Shown: piece by piece, positions 26,897 through 34,734 of the stretch
Layout of the letters: the number at the start of each line of letters is the position of its first letter
How positions within the stretch are numbered: position 1 is the stretch's first letter
Assembly (NCBI RefSeq): GCF_030128825.1
Contig: NZ_CP119127.1
Location: 5,011,501-5,075,500 of the forward strand
DNA length: 64,000 bases
Direction of reading: 5' to 3'
From: Sphingobium sp. WTD-1
GTDB taxonomy: Bacteria > Pseudomonadota > Alphaproteobacteria > Sphingomonadales > Sphingomonadaceae
The notes under the pieces: generated by a model
Database searches by the model: none
Seen by the model: only the letters and a program-made list of their open reading frames with translations
Told to the model about the DNA's origin: nothing
Program-made: the position numbers and the translations under genes

Positions 26897-27880
26897 TCAA
26901 TGCAGCGCAACCGGCGGCGGAGCGGCCTCCGCGCGATAGTCGCTGGGGTTGCGGGCATAGACGCGCTTGAACATGCGGCTGAAATGGGCCGGGCTCTTGA
27001 AGCCGACGGCATAGGCGATCTCGCTGATCGAGATGCTGGCCGCGTCCGATCGCGCCATCCAGGCCCGCGCCTGCTCCAGCCGGCGCTGCCAGATCAGGTC
27101 GGAAAAGCTGGTGCCATTCTGCTTGAGCAGGGTGGTGAGATAGCGCGGCGAAATGCCGCAGCCCTTGGCCGTCATCGCGGCGGACAGGCCCGGATCGGAC
27201 AGATGGACCTCGACGAAGCGGCGCACATCGGCAAAGCGCTTCTCCGCGACGGAGGGACGCGGCGGCACCGCGCGCACATCATGGCGCAGCCCCTGGCCGA
27301 TCACCGCCAATGCCGCTTCCACGAGGGTCTGCGTGGTTTCCTCCGCCACATCGGCGTCGCGCTGGAACAGGCCAGCCAGGATGCCATCGGCGATCCCAAG
27401 TTCCGCCCGCTGCATCGGCAGCAATATGCCCGCCCCGGCATCGCAATCGACGAAGCCGCGCAGCACATGGGTCGGTACCGTCACATGCAGCACCTCATGC
27501 ACGCCCTGCGCATCGGGCTGGCATTCGATCAGAAATGGCGCGGTCGATCGCGTCATCAGGAAATCGCCATATTGGGCGGCCCGGCTGCCAAGCTGGTTGG
27601 AAAAGACCAGCCGGCCGCGCTTGACGAACCACAGGACGGTGAGGTCGGTGCCATCCTCGCGGATGTGCTGGCGGGTACGGCGGAAGAAGAGGCGGGTGGC
27701 CGATCGCAGCAGGATCGCCGCGCTGGGGCCGGCGGGCTTGCGCCGTGCCTCCACGTCGATGATGGAGCCTTCCTCCATCCAGTAATCGCCGCGATAATAT
27801 TCCTGCTCGCGCTCGCCGCGAAACAGGTGCTGGCATTCGTGATAATTGCCCCGGTCGAGGCTGAAGAGCGTTTCGATCAT
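26897..27880 (-). CDS. AraC-family transcriptional regulator (within operon)
   Basis: A 327-residue regulator with an N-terminal cupin-like AraC_binding_2 type sensor region (about 30-200) and a C-terminal double HTH (about 225-320, with ISISEIAYAVGFKSPAHFSRMFK). The ATG at 27880 was chosen over longer readings. It lies in the same direction as, and only 13-14 bases from, the crotonase and Rieske genes, so it is probably part of the operon it controls. That would give positive feedback when the pathway substrate or CoA intermediate is present. Confidence 0.9.
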   Translation of the reverse strand: MIETLFSLDRGNYHECQHLFRGEREQEYYRGDYWMEEGSIIDVEARRKPAGPSAAILLRSATRLFFRRTRQHIREDGTDLTVLWFVKRGRLVFSNQLGSRAAQYGDFLMTRSTAPFLIECQPDAQGVHEVLHVTVPTHVLRGFVDCDAGAGILLPMQRAELGIADGILAGLFQRDADVAEETTQTLVEAALAVIGQGLRHDVRAVPPRPSVAEKRFADVRRFVEVHLSDPGLSAAMTAKGCGISPRYLTTLLKQNGTSFSDLIWQRRLEQARAWMARSDAASISISEIAYAVGFKSPAHFSRMFKRVYARNPSDYRAEAAPPPVALH

Positions 27881-27894
27881 CGCATCCGCGCCTT

Positions 27895-28872
27895 TCAACG
27901 TTGCGCCCGCCCGGCGCGGCTCAGCCGCCATTCCGGGGGGTAGTTGAGGTCGTTATTCTTGACGGTATGGGCGATGCCCTGGTCGAAACCGCCGGCGCCC
28001 AGATCGATATCGGTCGGCCGGTCGCTCTTCATCAGCGGCAGCATGCCTTCCAGCCAGCCGGTGAGCAGGCTGCCCATATATTCGCCGCGATACTGCTTAT
28101 AGGCCTCGATGAAGGTCTTTTGCGCCACCACCACGTCGAGCGGCCGGGTGCGGGCGCAGGCATCGGCATATTTGTCCGTCTCCGCCTCCAGCGCGTCGCG
28201 CGGCACGACGCTGTTGACGAAGTTGCAGTCCATCATCTCGGCGGCGGTGAAAGGCCGGCCGGTGAACAGCATTTCGGAAAAGCGGCGGATGCCGACCATT
28301 TCCAGCCATTGCCACATGCGCGGCCCCCAGCCGGCATAGCGGAAGGAGGGATGGCCAAAGAGCGCGTCGTCGGACGAGACGATCAGGTCGGCATCGGCGC
28401 ACTGGTAGAAATGCCAGCCATAGCAATAGCCCTTGGCCTCCACGATGCTGATCTTCTTGAATTCCTGCAGCGGCCGGTTGCCGGCATAGCCCTTGGCATA
28501 ATGGTCGGTCAGGCCATGGAGAAAGCGATAGGAACCGGGCGGCGGATAGCGCACGTCGGGATCGTCAATCTCCAGGTCGGGCAGGAAATCATCCTCCGCG
28601 CCGGGATGCAGATACATGTCGCCATGTTCGTTGATGTCGCCGCCCGATCCCAGATCCTGGCCGGCGCCGCGGATCACCAGCACCTTCACATCATCGTCGA
28701 TATTCGCCTTGTGGACGATCTCGCCGAACAGCAGGCGCATGCCGATCGTCGTCGTGTTGGCCTTGCCCGGCCGGTCGAAAGTGACGGTCGCGATCTTGCG
28801 CGCCCGGTCCTTCTCATAATGCACGAACTGCGCCGCCTCGCGCTTGAGCGCTGCCGCGCTTGCCCTGGCCAT
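27895..28872 (-). CDS. Enoyl-CoA hydratase/isomerase (crotonase) family protein
   Basis: A 325-residue crotonase-fold protein, longer than the usual 260 residues. Oxyanion-hole segments are visible around GAGQDLGSGGD and in the strand KGYCYGWHF. An insertion of about 50 residues between them, with acidic and proline-rich sequence, is unusual for a simple hydratase and suggests a ring hydrolase, decarboxylase or other crotonase variant. The ATG at 28872 has GGGAGAG upstream; ATG 28887 is an alternative. It is the first gene of the CoA-ester operon, divergent from an AraC gene. Confidence 0.85.
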   Translation of the reverse strand: MARASAAALKREAAQFVHYEKDRARKIATVTFDRPGKANTTTIGMRLLFGEIVHKANIDDDVKVLVIRGAGQDLGSGGDINEHGDMYLHPGAEDDFLPDLEIDDPDVRYPPPGSYRFLHGLTDHYAKGYAGNRPLQEFKKISIVEAKGYCYGWHFYQCADADLIVSSDDALFGHPSFRYAGWGPRMWQWLEMVGIRRFSEMLFTGRPFTAAEMMDCNFVNSVVPRDALEAETDKYADACARTRPLDVVVAQKTFIEAYKQYRGEYMGSLLTGWLEGMLPLMKSDRPTDIDLGAGGFDQGIAHTVKNNDLNYPPEWRLSRAGRAQR

Positions 28873-28930
28873 GCCGCTCTCTCCCATCTCTCTTATGCCC
28901 GGCAGGCTGGCACGGGGCGGCGATGGCGTA

Positions 28931-28961
28931 TTGGCATTAGGCGCAGCTTTATCGATATAAT
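28931..28961 (+). promoter_or_regulatory. Candidate sigma-70 promoter for AraC gene
   Basis: A perfect -10 hexamer TATAAT (28956-28961) is preceded by TTGGCA (28931-28936). The spacer is 19 bases, two longer than optimal, so the promoter may need an activator. The expected transcript start lies about 30 bases before the AraC gene at 28998. The same gap must also hold the crotonase operon promoter on the other strand. Confidence 0.5.
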
Positions 28962-28997
28962 ACGCAGCGAAGTAACAAGCAGACAGACAGGCGCGCG

Positions 28998-30047
28998 ATG
29001 GAGGAGCAGGATTTTTTCTTCGGGCTGGAAGGCCCGCTGGAGGCGGTGCCGGCCGCCGGCCAGATGCGCGCGGCCAATCTGCGCGGCTTTTCCGACTATG
29101 TCCGCGCGCGCGGTGGGGCGCCGCGCCGCATTCTCGCCCAGCATGGCCTCGACCCGATGGTGCTGGCCGATCCCGACAGCCATATCGCCTGCCAGCAGGT
29201 GGCGGCGATGTTCGAATATTGCAGCCTGTTGTTCGACGATCCGCTGTTCGGCCTGCACCTTGCCGCCACCCAGGACGCCGATATTTTCGGCAGCGTCACC
29301 GCCGTCTGCCGCGCCGCGCCGGACCTGCGCGCCGCGATCGCCAGCCTGATCCGCTACCTGCCGGTCGCCCATTCGCCCGAGGCGCAGCTGGAACTGGTGG
29401 ACGATGGCGGCATGGCCGAACTGCGCTGGGTAGTCGGCGCCGATCTCGGCTTCAACGACCAGGCCAATTATCAGGCGATGATGCTGATCCTGCTGCTGTT
29501 GCGGACCGTCAGCGGACAGCGCTTCCGCGCCGCCTGGGTGCAATTTTCGGCCGATCCCAGCCCGCGCGAACTGATCGAGATAGAGGCGTTGCTGGGCACG
29601 GCCGTCCGCCCCCGCGCACCGGCCAGCGCGATCGGCTTTTCCGCCGCCTTGCTCGACCTGCCGATCGCAACGGCCAATCGGCTGACCTATCGGCTGGTCG
29701 GCGGCTATCTGGGCCGGCTGCGCCTGTTCAACCATGCCGACATGGCGGAACGGGCGCGATCCTATGTGCGCGGCGCGCTGCCGGCCGGGACATGCGCGAT
29801 CGAGCGCTGCGCCGACCGGATGGGCCTGTCGGTGCGGACGCTGCAAAGCCGGCTCGCCGCCCATGGCCTGCATTTCAGCGATCTGGTCGAGGAACAGCGC
29901 GAGCAACTCGCCCGCATCTATCTGCGCCAGACACCGATGCCGATCGACGAGGTGGCGGAGCGGCTGGGCTATGCCGAACAGACCAGCTTCGGCCGTGCGT
30001 TCAAGCGCTGGACCGGGCAGACGCCACGGCAATTCCGACAAGGCTAG
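28998..30047 (+). CDS. AraC-family transcriptional regulator (Arabinose_bd type)
   Basis: A 349-residue regulator. The N-terminal two-thirds match the Arabinose_bd/OruR-type sensor (about residues 25-215) and the C-terminal 90 residues form the AraC double HTH (LSVRTLQSRLAAHG and MPIDEVAERLGYAEQTSFG). It is divergent from the crotonase operon, with a 125-base shared control region, so that operon is its most likely target. It is of a different subfamily from the AraC gene inside the operon. Its stop shares CTAG with the convergent glycosyltransferase gene. Confidence 0.9.
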   Translation: MEEQDFFFGLEGPLEAVPAAGQMRAANLRGFSDYVRARGGAPRRILAQHGLDPMVLADPDSHIACQQVAAMFEYCSLLFDDPLFGLHLAATQDADIFGSVTAVCRAAPDLRAAIASLIRYLPVAHSPEAQLELVDDGGMAELRWVVGADLGFNDQANYQAMMLILLLLRTVSGQRFRAAWVQFSADPSPRELIEIEALLGTAVRPRAPASAIGFSAALLDLPIATANRLTYRLVGGYLGRLRLFNHADMAERARSYVRGALPAGTCAIERCADRMGLSVRTLQSRLAAHGLHFSDLVEEQREQLARIYLRQTPMPIDEVAERLGYAEQTSFGRAFKRWTGQTPRQFRQG

Positions 30048-31141
30048 CGCAGCAGCCGCACCCAGGCATCGGACAGCGCCTCCAGGCCGAAATGGTCGAT
30101 CCGGTCGCCGGGGCGGATTGCGGTGGCGAGATCGAGCTGCCGGGCCAGCGCATCGGCCATCGCCGCCGCATCGGCCGGGTCGACCAGCAGGCCGCAGCGC
30201 CCATGGTCCAGCAGGTCGGCCGCATTGCCCGCGCTGCATGATGCAACGATGGGCACGTCCACAGCCATCGCCTCCAGCAACACATTGGGCGATCCCTCCC
30301 ACCAGCTCGGCAGGACGAAGGCATCGGCATGGGCGAGCCAGGGGAAGACGTTGTCGACCGTGCCGGGCAGGTCGATATGCTCGGCCACGCCCAACGCCGC
30401 CGCCTGCGCCCCCAGGCTGTCGCGGGCGCGGTCGCGGCTTTCGCCCAGGATGATGAGCCGTGCCGGTCGCTGCTGCCGCAGCAGCGCAAAGGCCGCGAGC
30501 AAGGTGGCGAAATTCTTCTGCGGCGCCAGCCGGCCGATCGCGAGGATCACCGGCGGCTGGCGGCCCATCCAGCGATGCGGCACCGGCCCGTCCGCCAGGA
30601 AGCGGGCGGCATCGGCATCGATGCCATTGGGGATCACCGCCACCTTGCCCGCCCGCACCGCGCCGGCAAAGGCAGGCGTATCCGCCAGGGTGGGCGACAC
30701 CAGCACCAGATGATCGGCATCGCGCGCCAGCAACCGCGCCATCGCGGTGCGGCCGAGGCGCCCAAGCCCGCCCGACGGCGCGCCCGCCGCATTGCGCATG
30801 ATGTCGTTGCTGATGCGATAGATGCGCCGCACGTCGCACAGCCCCTGGCTCGCCGCCCAGGCCGTGCCATGGCCATGATTGCCCGCCGAAATCAGCGTCG
30901 CTTGCCCCCGCGATCGCAAATGCCGCCGAAGCGCTGCGATCGCCTGCACCTTTTCGCGCGGGCGCGACGGGTTTGGCCCGGCCAGCAGCACATGATGCGG
31001 CACGCCGGTCACGCCTTCGCCGCCCGGCAGCGCCGTCACCAGTTCGACCGCCAGACCGCGCGCCGCCAGTTCAGTCGCCAGGATACGGACATTGCGCACC
31101 ACGCCGGTCGCGGCCAGCGCATGGACATAGAGGATGATCAC
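30044..31141 (-). CDS. Glycosyltransferase family 4 protein
   Basis: A 365-residue GT-B glycosyltransferase. The C-terminal GT1-type domain has the ILAIGRLAPQKNF donor-site loop at about residue 190 and the nucleotide-binding EGSPNVLLEAMA signature at about 285-300. The start is GTG, overlapping the upstream ATP-grasp stop as GTGA; longer readings would run through the next gene. It transfers a sugar from a nucleotide donor to an unknown acceptor. It is the last gene of a four-gene cluster with two ATP-grasp enzymes and a nucleotidyltransferase. Confidence 0.9.
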   Translation of the reverse strand: MIILYVHALAATGVVRNVRILATELAARGLAVELVTALPGGEGVTGVPHHVLLAGPNPSRPREKVQAIAALRRHLRSRGQATLISAGNHGHGTAWAASQGLCDVRRIYRISNDIMRNAAGAPSGGLGRLGRTAMARLLARDADHLVLVSPTLADTPAFAGAVRAGKVAVIPNGIDADAARFLADGPVPHRWMGRQPPVILAIGRLAPQKNFATLLAAFALLRQQRPARLIILGESRDRARDSLGAQAAALGVAEHIDLPGTVDNVFPWLAHADAFVLPSWWEGSPNVLLEAMAVDVPIVASCSAGNAADLLDHGRCGLLVDPADAAAMADALARQLDLATAIRPGDRIDHFGLEALSDAWVRLLR

Positions 31142-32229
31142 GCCCGGCGCGCGTCGCGCTCGATCGCGCCGGCCGCCTGCCAGCGCTGCGCCGGCAGATG
31201 GCGCAGATGATGGCAATAGAGCGCGCCCAGCCGGCTGTCGGCCAGCCCCCGGCCGCTTACCAATTGCATGATGTCGGTGCCTGGGTTCCAGTTGCCCTCG
31301 ACCAGCACCGGACCGTCCGGCGTCAGACCGACATCCCAGCCGATCACGGTAAAGCCCGATCGAAAGGCGAGATGCGCCCGCAAGGCCAATGCCACGGCGG
31401 CATCGAGATCGGGCACCGGCCGGCCGCTGATGGGCGTGCCGGTTTGCGGATGCCGGTCGCAGCGGATCGGCGTGCCGTCCGGTCCCGCCTGCCATGCCGG
31501 GCCGCAGCGCCCGTCGACATCGACTGACAGCACCAGATTGCCGGCGTTGAAATTATCCACAGGGCGCCCGCCCCCGGCGGACAGGCGCAGCGCCAGCGCG
31601 CAGGTCTCGGGCGTGCCGACCTCGTCCAGGCAGGTGACCACCCGCAAGGTCGGCAGTGCGCCTGGCGACATATCCGCCAGCGCGTCATGGGTAGCCAGGC
31701 AGCGCTGGATCACCCCGCCGGCGGCCCAGAGCGCCAGCAGGCGCGCGCGCAGCGCATCGTCGGTGATCGGCCCTTCCGCGCCTTCCCAGCGCCCGCCCTT
31801 CTTTGCGAAGCGCACGACGCCCTGCCCCTTGGAGCAGTAACTGGGCTTGGCGATGATGGCGCTCTGGCCATGCAGCCAGGTGGCAATATCACTCGTCTCC
31901 AGCGCGAAACTGTCGGGCACCGGCAATCCCGCCGCCACGGCATGGCGGGCGAAAAGCTGCTTGTTCTTGAGCGGATTGGCTTCGGCCGGGAAGGCGCCGG
32001 GATTGAGCAGCCGATGCAGCCCCTTGCGATCGCGCATGCTGAGCCCCTGCGCCCGCACCGCATCGCACAGCAGGCGCCGTTCCGATGCGGCCCAGCCACT
32101 GCGCCCGCTCGCCGCGATCAGGCGGGCAATCGTCCGGCGACCGACCGGCCAGTGGCGGCGCAACCCGTCATGATAGGCCGCCAGCAGGCTATTGCCGTCT
32201 GCCGGGGGCAGCGCACGCAGCGTGAACAA
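31138..32229 (-). CDS. Sugar-transfer-associated ATP-grasp protein
   Basis: A 363-residue protein of the ATPgrasp_ST type. The ATP-lysine strand reads AIIAKPSYCSKGQG (about 125-140) and the metal-binding segment near the C terminus has WDVG and VEGNWNPG with the expected Asp, Glu and Asn. ATP-grasp enzymes join a carboxylate to an amine, thiol or hydroxyl via acyl phosphate. The start codon appears to be TTG, four bases after the upstream gene. The family is usually found beside glycosyltransferases; the substrate is not known. Confidence 0.8.
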   Translation of the reverse strand: MFTLRALPPADGNSLLAAYHDGLRRHWPVGRRTIARLIAASGRSGWAASERRLLCDAVRAQGLSMRDRKGLHRLLNPGAFPAEANPLKNKQLFARHAVAAGLPVPDSFALETSDIATWLHGQSAIIAKPSYCSKGQGVVRFAKKGGRWEGAEGPITDDALRARLLALWAAGGVIQRCLATHDALADMSPGALPTLRVVTCLDEVGTPETCALALRLSAGGGRPVDNFNAGNLVLSVDVDGRCGPAWQAGPDGTPIRCDRHPQTGTPISGRPVPDLDAAVALALRAHLAFRSGFTVIGWDVGLTPDGPVLVEGNWNPGTDIMQLVSGRGLADSRLGALYCHHLRHLPAQRWQAAGAIERDARRA

Positions 32230-32232
32230 GGG

Positions 32233-33039
32233 TCAGGCCGCCTCGACCCGCGCCAGCCGCCGCTCCAGCAATTCGCTTGCCACGCCATGGCTGCGCGCAT
32301 TGTCGACGTCGATCGCGACCGCGCCGTCGCTCAGGATCACCGGCGCGATCACCATGCGGAAGCGGCGGGAGAAGCGCGCAAAGGCCTGGCCCAGCGTGCC
32401 GATGCCGAAGCGGAAACGGATCAGGTTGATAAGGCCGAAGGCGCCGATGATCCGCATCGGGTGCTTCACGAACTGCCCGCCCGAGCGGAAGGTCTCAGCC
32501 GCCGCCAGCGCCTTTGCATCCTTCAGCCAATAGGTGTTGCAGTTGGAAAATTCGTCGTCGGCAAAGTGATAGAATTTGCGCTGTCCCTGCGGATGCGCCG
32601 CCAGCACCGACGCGCGGCGGGTGAAGGCGACGCCGGCGTTCGCCCCCTGCGCGGCGCAGCCGTCCAGCATTTCGGCCAGTGCATCGGGCGTCAGCAGCAC
32701 ATTGTCGGCGGTGGTGATGAGCAGCGGGAAGCGCGCGCCATCGGCCGCCGCCAGGACGGAATCGACCAGATTGGGCCGGGCAGGAATCGCGACCAGCCGG
32801 CCCGTATTCCGCAGTCCGCGCAGTTGCGGCAGTGTGTCGAGCACCGCCACATCCTCGATCGCGACCCGGATTTCGCCAATGCGGGGGCTGGCTGCCAGCG
32901 CCTCGATCACATGGACCAGCATCGGCTGGCCGACCACCGGGACCAGGCATTTATGGGTGACGCCCGCCGCCTGCGCGAGCGGATCGGTCGCGCCGTCGCG
33001 CTTGCCGGCGAGCACCAGCGCCGTTGCCGTGCCGGGCAT
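32233..33039 (-). CDS. MobA-like nucleotidyltransferase
   Basis: A 268-residue NTP_transf_3 type protein. It starts ATALVLAGKRDG with a Lys in the downstream HKCLVPVVG, equivalent to the nucleotide and sugar-phosphate contacts of MobA/GlmU-type enzymes, and has the metal-binding TTADNVLLT strand near residue 105. It could make an NDP-sugar or CDP-activated precursor. The ATG overlaps the stop of the upstream ATP-grasp ligase by one base (ATGA/TGATG arrangement), so translation is coupled. The nucleotide and sugar are unknown. Confidence 0.85.
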   Translation of the reverse strand: MPGTATALVLAGKRDGATDPLAQAAGVTHKCLVPVVGQPMLVHVIEALAASPRIGEIRVAIEDVAVLDTLPQLRGLRNTGRLVAIPARPNLVDSVLAAADGARFPLLITTADNVLLTPDALAEMLDGCAAQGANAGVAFTRRASVLAAHPQGQRKFYHFADDEFSNCNTYWLKDAKALAAAETFRSGGQFVKHPMRIIGAFGLINLIRFRFGIGTLGQAFARFSRRFRMVIAPVILSDGAVAIDVDNARSHGVASELLERRLARVEAA

Positions 33040-34070
33040 CAGGCCGCCTCCAGCACCGGCATTTCGGTCAGCAGGCCATGGCGGGCCAGGCTGTGCGCGA
33101 CGATGGTTTCGACCAGGCTCTGATGATCGACGCCGATCGACGCGGCCGAGCGCGAGATCGTCTTCTTCGACCACAGATTGCAGGACAGGTTAACTTCCAT
33201 GAACAGCAGCTCACCCGACGCCGGATCATAGCGATACTCGAACCGGCCATAGTCGAACGGCCAGAGTTCGGGCAGCAGGCGGCGGGTCATGTCCTCCAGC
33301 CGCGCGCGCAGGTCATGATCCTCGACCAGGATCAGCGGATCATCGCCCGCATCGATCAGGCCGCGCTTTTCCTCATAGCTGCGCTCGCGATGCGGATCGG
33401 CCGGCACATACATCATCGGCGGGAGAATCCAGGGCTGGCCACCGCTGCCGCCGACGACCGGCACGGCCACGTCGAGCAAGGGCGCCCAAGCCTCGACCAG
33501 CACATCATGGCCCAGGCCATGGAGATGATCGGCATGGGCATGAGCCTCCGCCCAGCTGTCGACCATCGCGAGGCCCCAGGAGGCCGAGGAGGCGTTGGGC
33601 TTCACCACCAGCCGTTCCGCCTGAAATTCCGGGCCGGACGGCATCGCGCCGCGGCGCAGGATGCGCGCCGGCATGGTCGGTACGCCATGAGCACGGGCGA
33701 TCAGCTTGGAGAGATATTTGTCGTCCGACACGCCACGCAGGATCGGACTTGCGCCCAGGAAAGGCACGCCGCGCCAGGACAGCAGCAGCGGCGCCAGCAT
33801 CTCGCTATTCTGGAAGCCGCCGCGATTGAGCAGGGTGACGACGAAGTCGACATCGGGCTTGTCGAACAGCGCATCATAGCTGTCGGCGACCGCGACATGG
33901 AGGCCGATCGCCTCCAGCGTCGATCGCATCTCATGATGATAGACGGCATGATTGCCATCCACGCTGTCGGCCCCGCCGCCCTTGCAGGCATGCTTGGCCA
34001 GGAACAGGAGGCGCAGCCGGGCCTTGTCGGCCGGGGAGATGCGCATGCAACGGTCGATCGGGTTCAGCAT
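33039..34070 (-). CDS. D-Ala-D-Ala-ligase-like ATP-grasp ligase
   Basis: About 343 residues. The central ATP-grasp domain resembles D-Ala-D-Ala ligase: SDDKYLSK before the ATP domain, RLVVKPNASSASWG as the ATP strand, and FMEVNLSCN as the metal site, where true Ddl enzymes have EINTLPG. The loss of the TLPG signature suggests another amine or carboxylate substrate. A GTG at 34088 or an ATG at 34046 are alternative starts. It heads a coupled four-gene operon that also encodes a nucleotidyltransferase, a second ATP-grasp enzyme and a glycosyltransferase. Confidence 0.83.
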   Translation of the reverse strand: MLNPIDRCMRISPADKARLRLLFLAKHACKGGGADSVDGNHAVYHHEMRSTLEAIGLHVAVADSYDALFDKPDVDFVVTLLNRGGFQNSEMLAPLLLSWRGVPFLGASPILRGVSDDKYLSKLIARAHGVPTMPARILRRGAMPSGPEFQAERLVVKPNASSASWGLAMVDSWAEAHAHADHLHGLGHDVLVEAWAPLLDVAVPVVGGSGGQPWILPPMMYVPADPHRERSYEEKRGLIDAGDDPLILVEDHDLRARLEDMTRRLLPELWPFDYGRFEYRYDPASGELLFMEVNLSCNLWSKKTISRSAASIGVDHQSLVETIVAHSLARHGLLTEMPVLEAA

Positions 34071-34161
34071 GGCGCCGCAATAGCGCACGCCCGTTACGCT
34101 GGATTGACGGTGCGATGACGCCGGTTGGTCGATCCGGCGACAGCGTCGTTACGAAATGGCT

Positions 34162-34734
34162 TCAGTTTTCGGACAGTGGATCGAACAGGGCCGGGTGGCG
34201 CGCGCGCAGCGTCAGCAGCAGGATCACCAGCTTGCCATCCTGCAATTGCTGCGCCTCGAAGCGGCGCCACAGGTCGGCAAGCGGCAGTTCGTGGACCAGG
34301 ATATTCTCCTGCTCCTCGACCAGGCCACCACCATCCGCGACACGGTCCGCCGCGCGATAGGGCGACAGGAAATAATCGATCTTTTCGGTGACGACGCTGG
34401 GGATGCTCCAGATCTGGCCGACCGGTTCCAATGCACCGAGCGCCACGCCTGCTTCCTCCAGCGCCTCGCGCCGGGCGCAATCGGCGGGTTCATCCTCCAA
34501 TATGCCGGCGATCGCCTCCAGCATGTCGGGCAGGCCCGCGAGCATCACCGGCGTGCGCGGCATGGAGACGACCAGCGCAACTCGCCGTTCCGGATCATAG
34601 GGCAGCACCGCAACGGCACGGCGCATCTCCACCACATGGCGCTCGCACTCCACGCCGTCGTCCATCCGCAGCCGCATCAGCCGCAGGTTGAGCCAGCCTT
34701 CATACAAGGCGCGGCTCGACAGGATTTCGGTCAC
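34162..34734 (-). CDS. Nudix hydrolase (NudK-like)
   Basis: A 190-residue Nudix protein with the box GILEDEPADCARREALEEAG. The REALEEAG half is canonical, but the segment between the first Gly and the Arg is shorter than in the standard GX5EX7RE pattern; it most resembles the GDP-mannose hydrolase NudK and ADP-ribose pyrophosphatases. It hydrolyses a nucleoside diphosphate linked to another group. The start is GTG, overlapping the stop of the FAD-dependent gene as GTGA. Its neighbours with sugar-nucleotide enzymes would fit a nucleotide-sugar substrate. Confidence 0.88.
   Translation of the reverse strand: MTEILSSRALYEGWLNLRLMRLRMDDGVECERHVVEMRRAVAVLPYDPERRVALVVSMPRTPVMLAGLPDMLEAIAGILEDEPADCARREALEEAGVALGALEPVGQIWSIPSVVTEKIDYFLSPYRAADRVADGGGLVEEQENILVHELPLADLWRRFEAQQLQDGKLVILLLTLRARHPALFDPLSEN

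Noticed and set aside
28893..30839. Minus-strand open frame of about 650 codons over the second AraC gene
   Set aside because: The plus-strand AraC protein has a full sensor and double HTH, while the minus frame has no domain.
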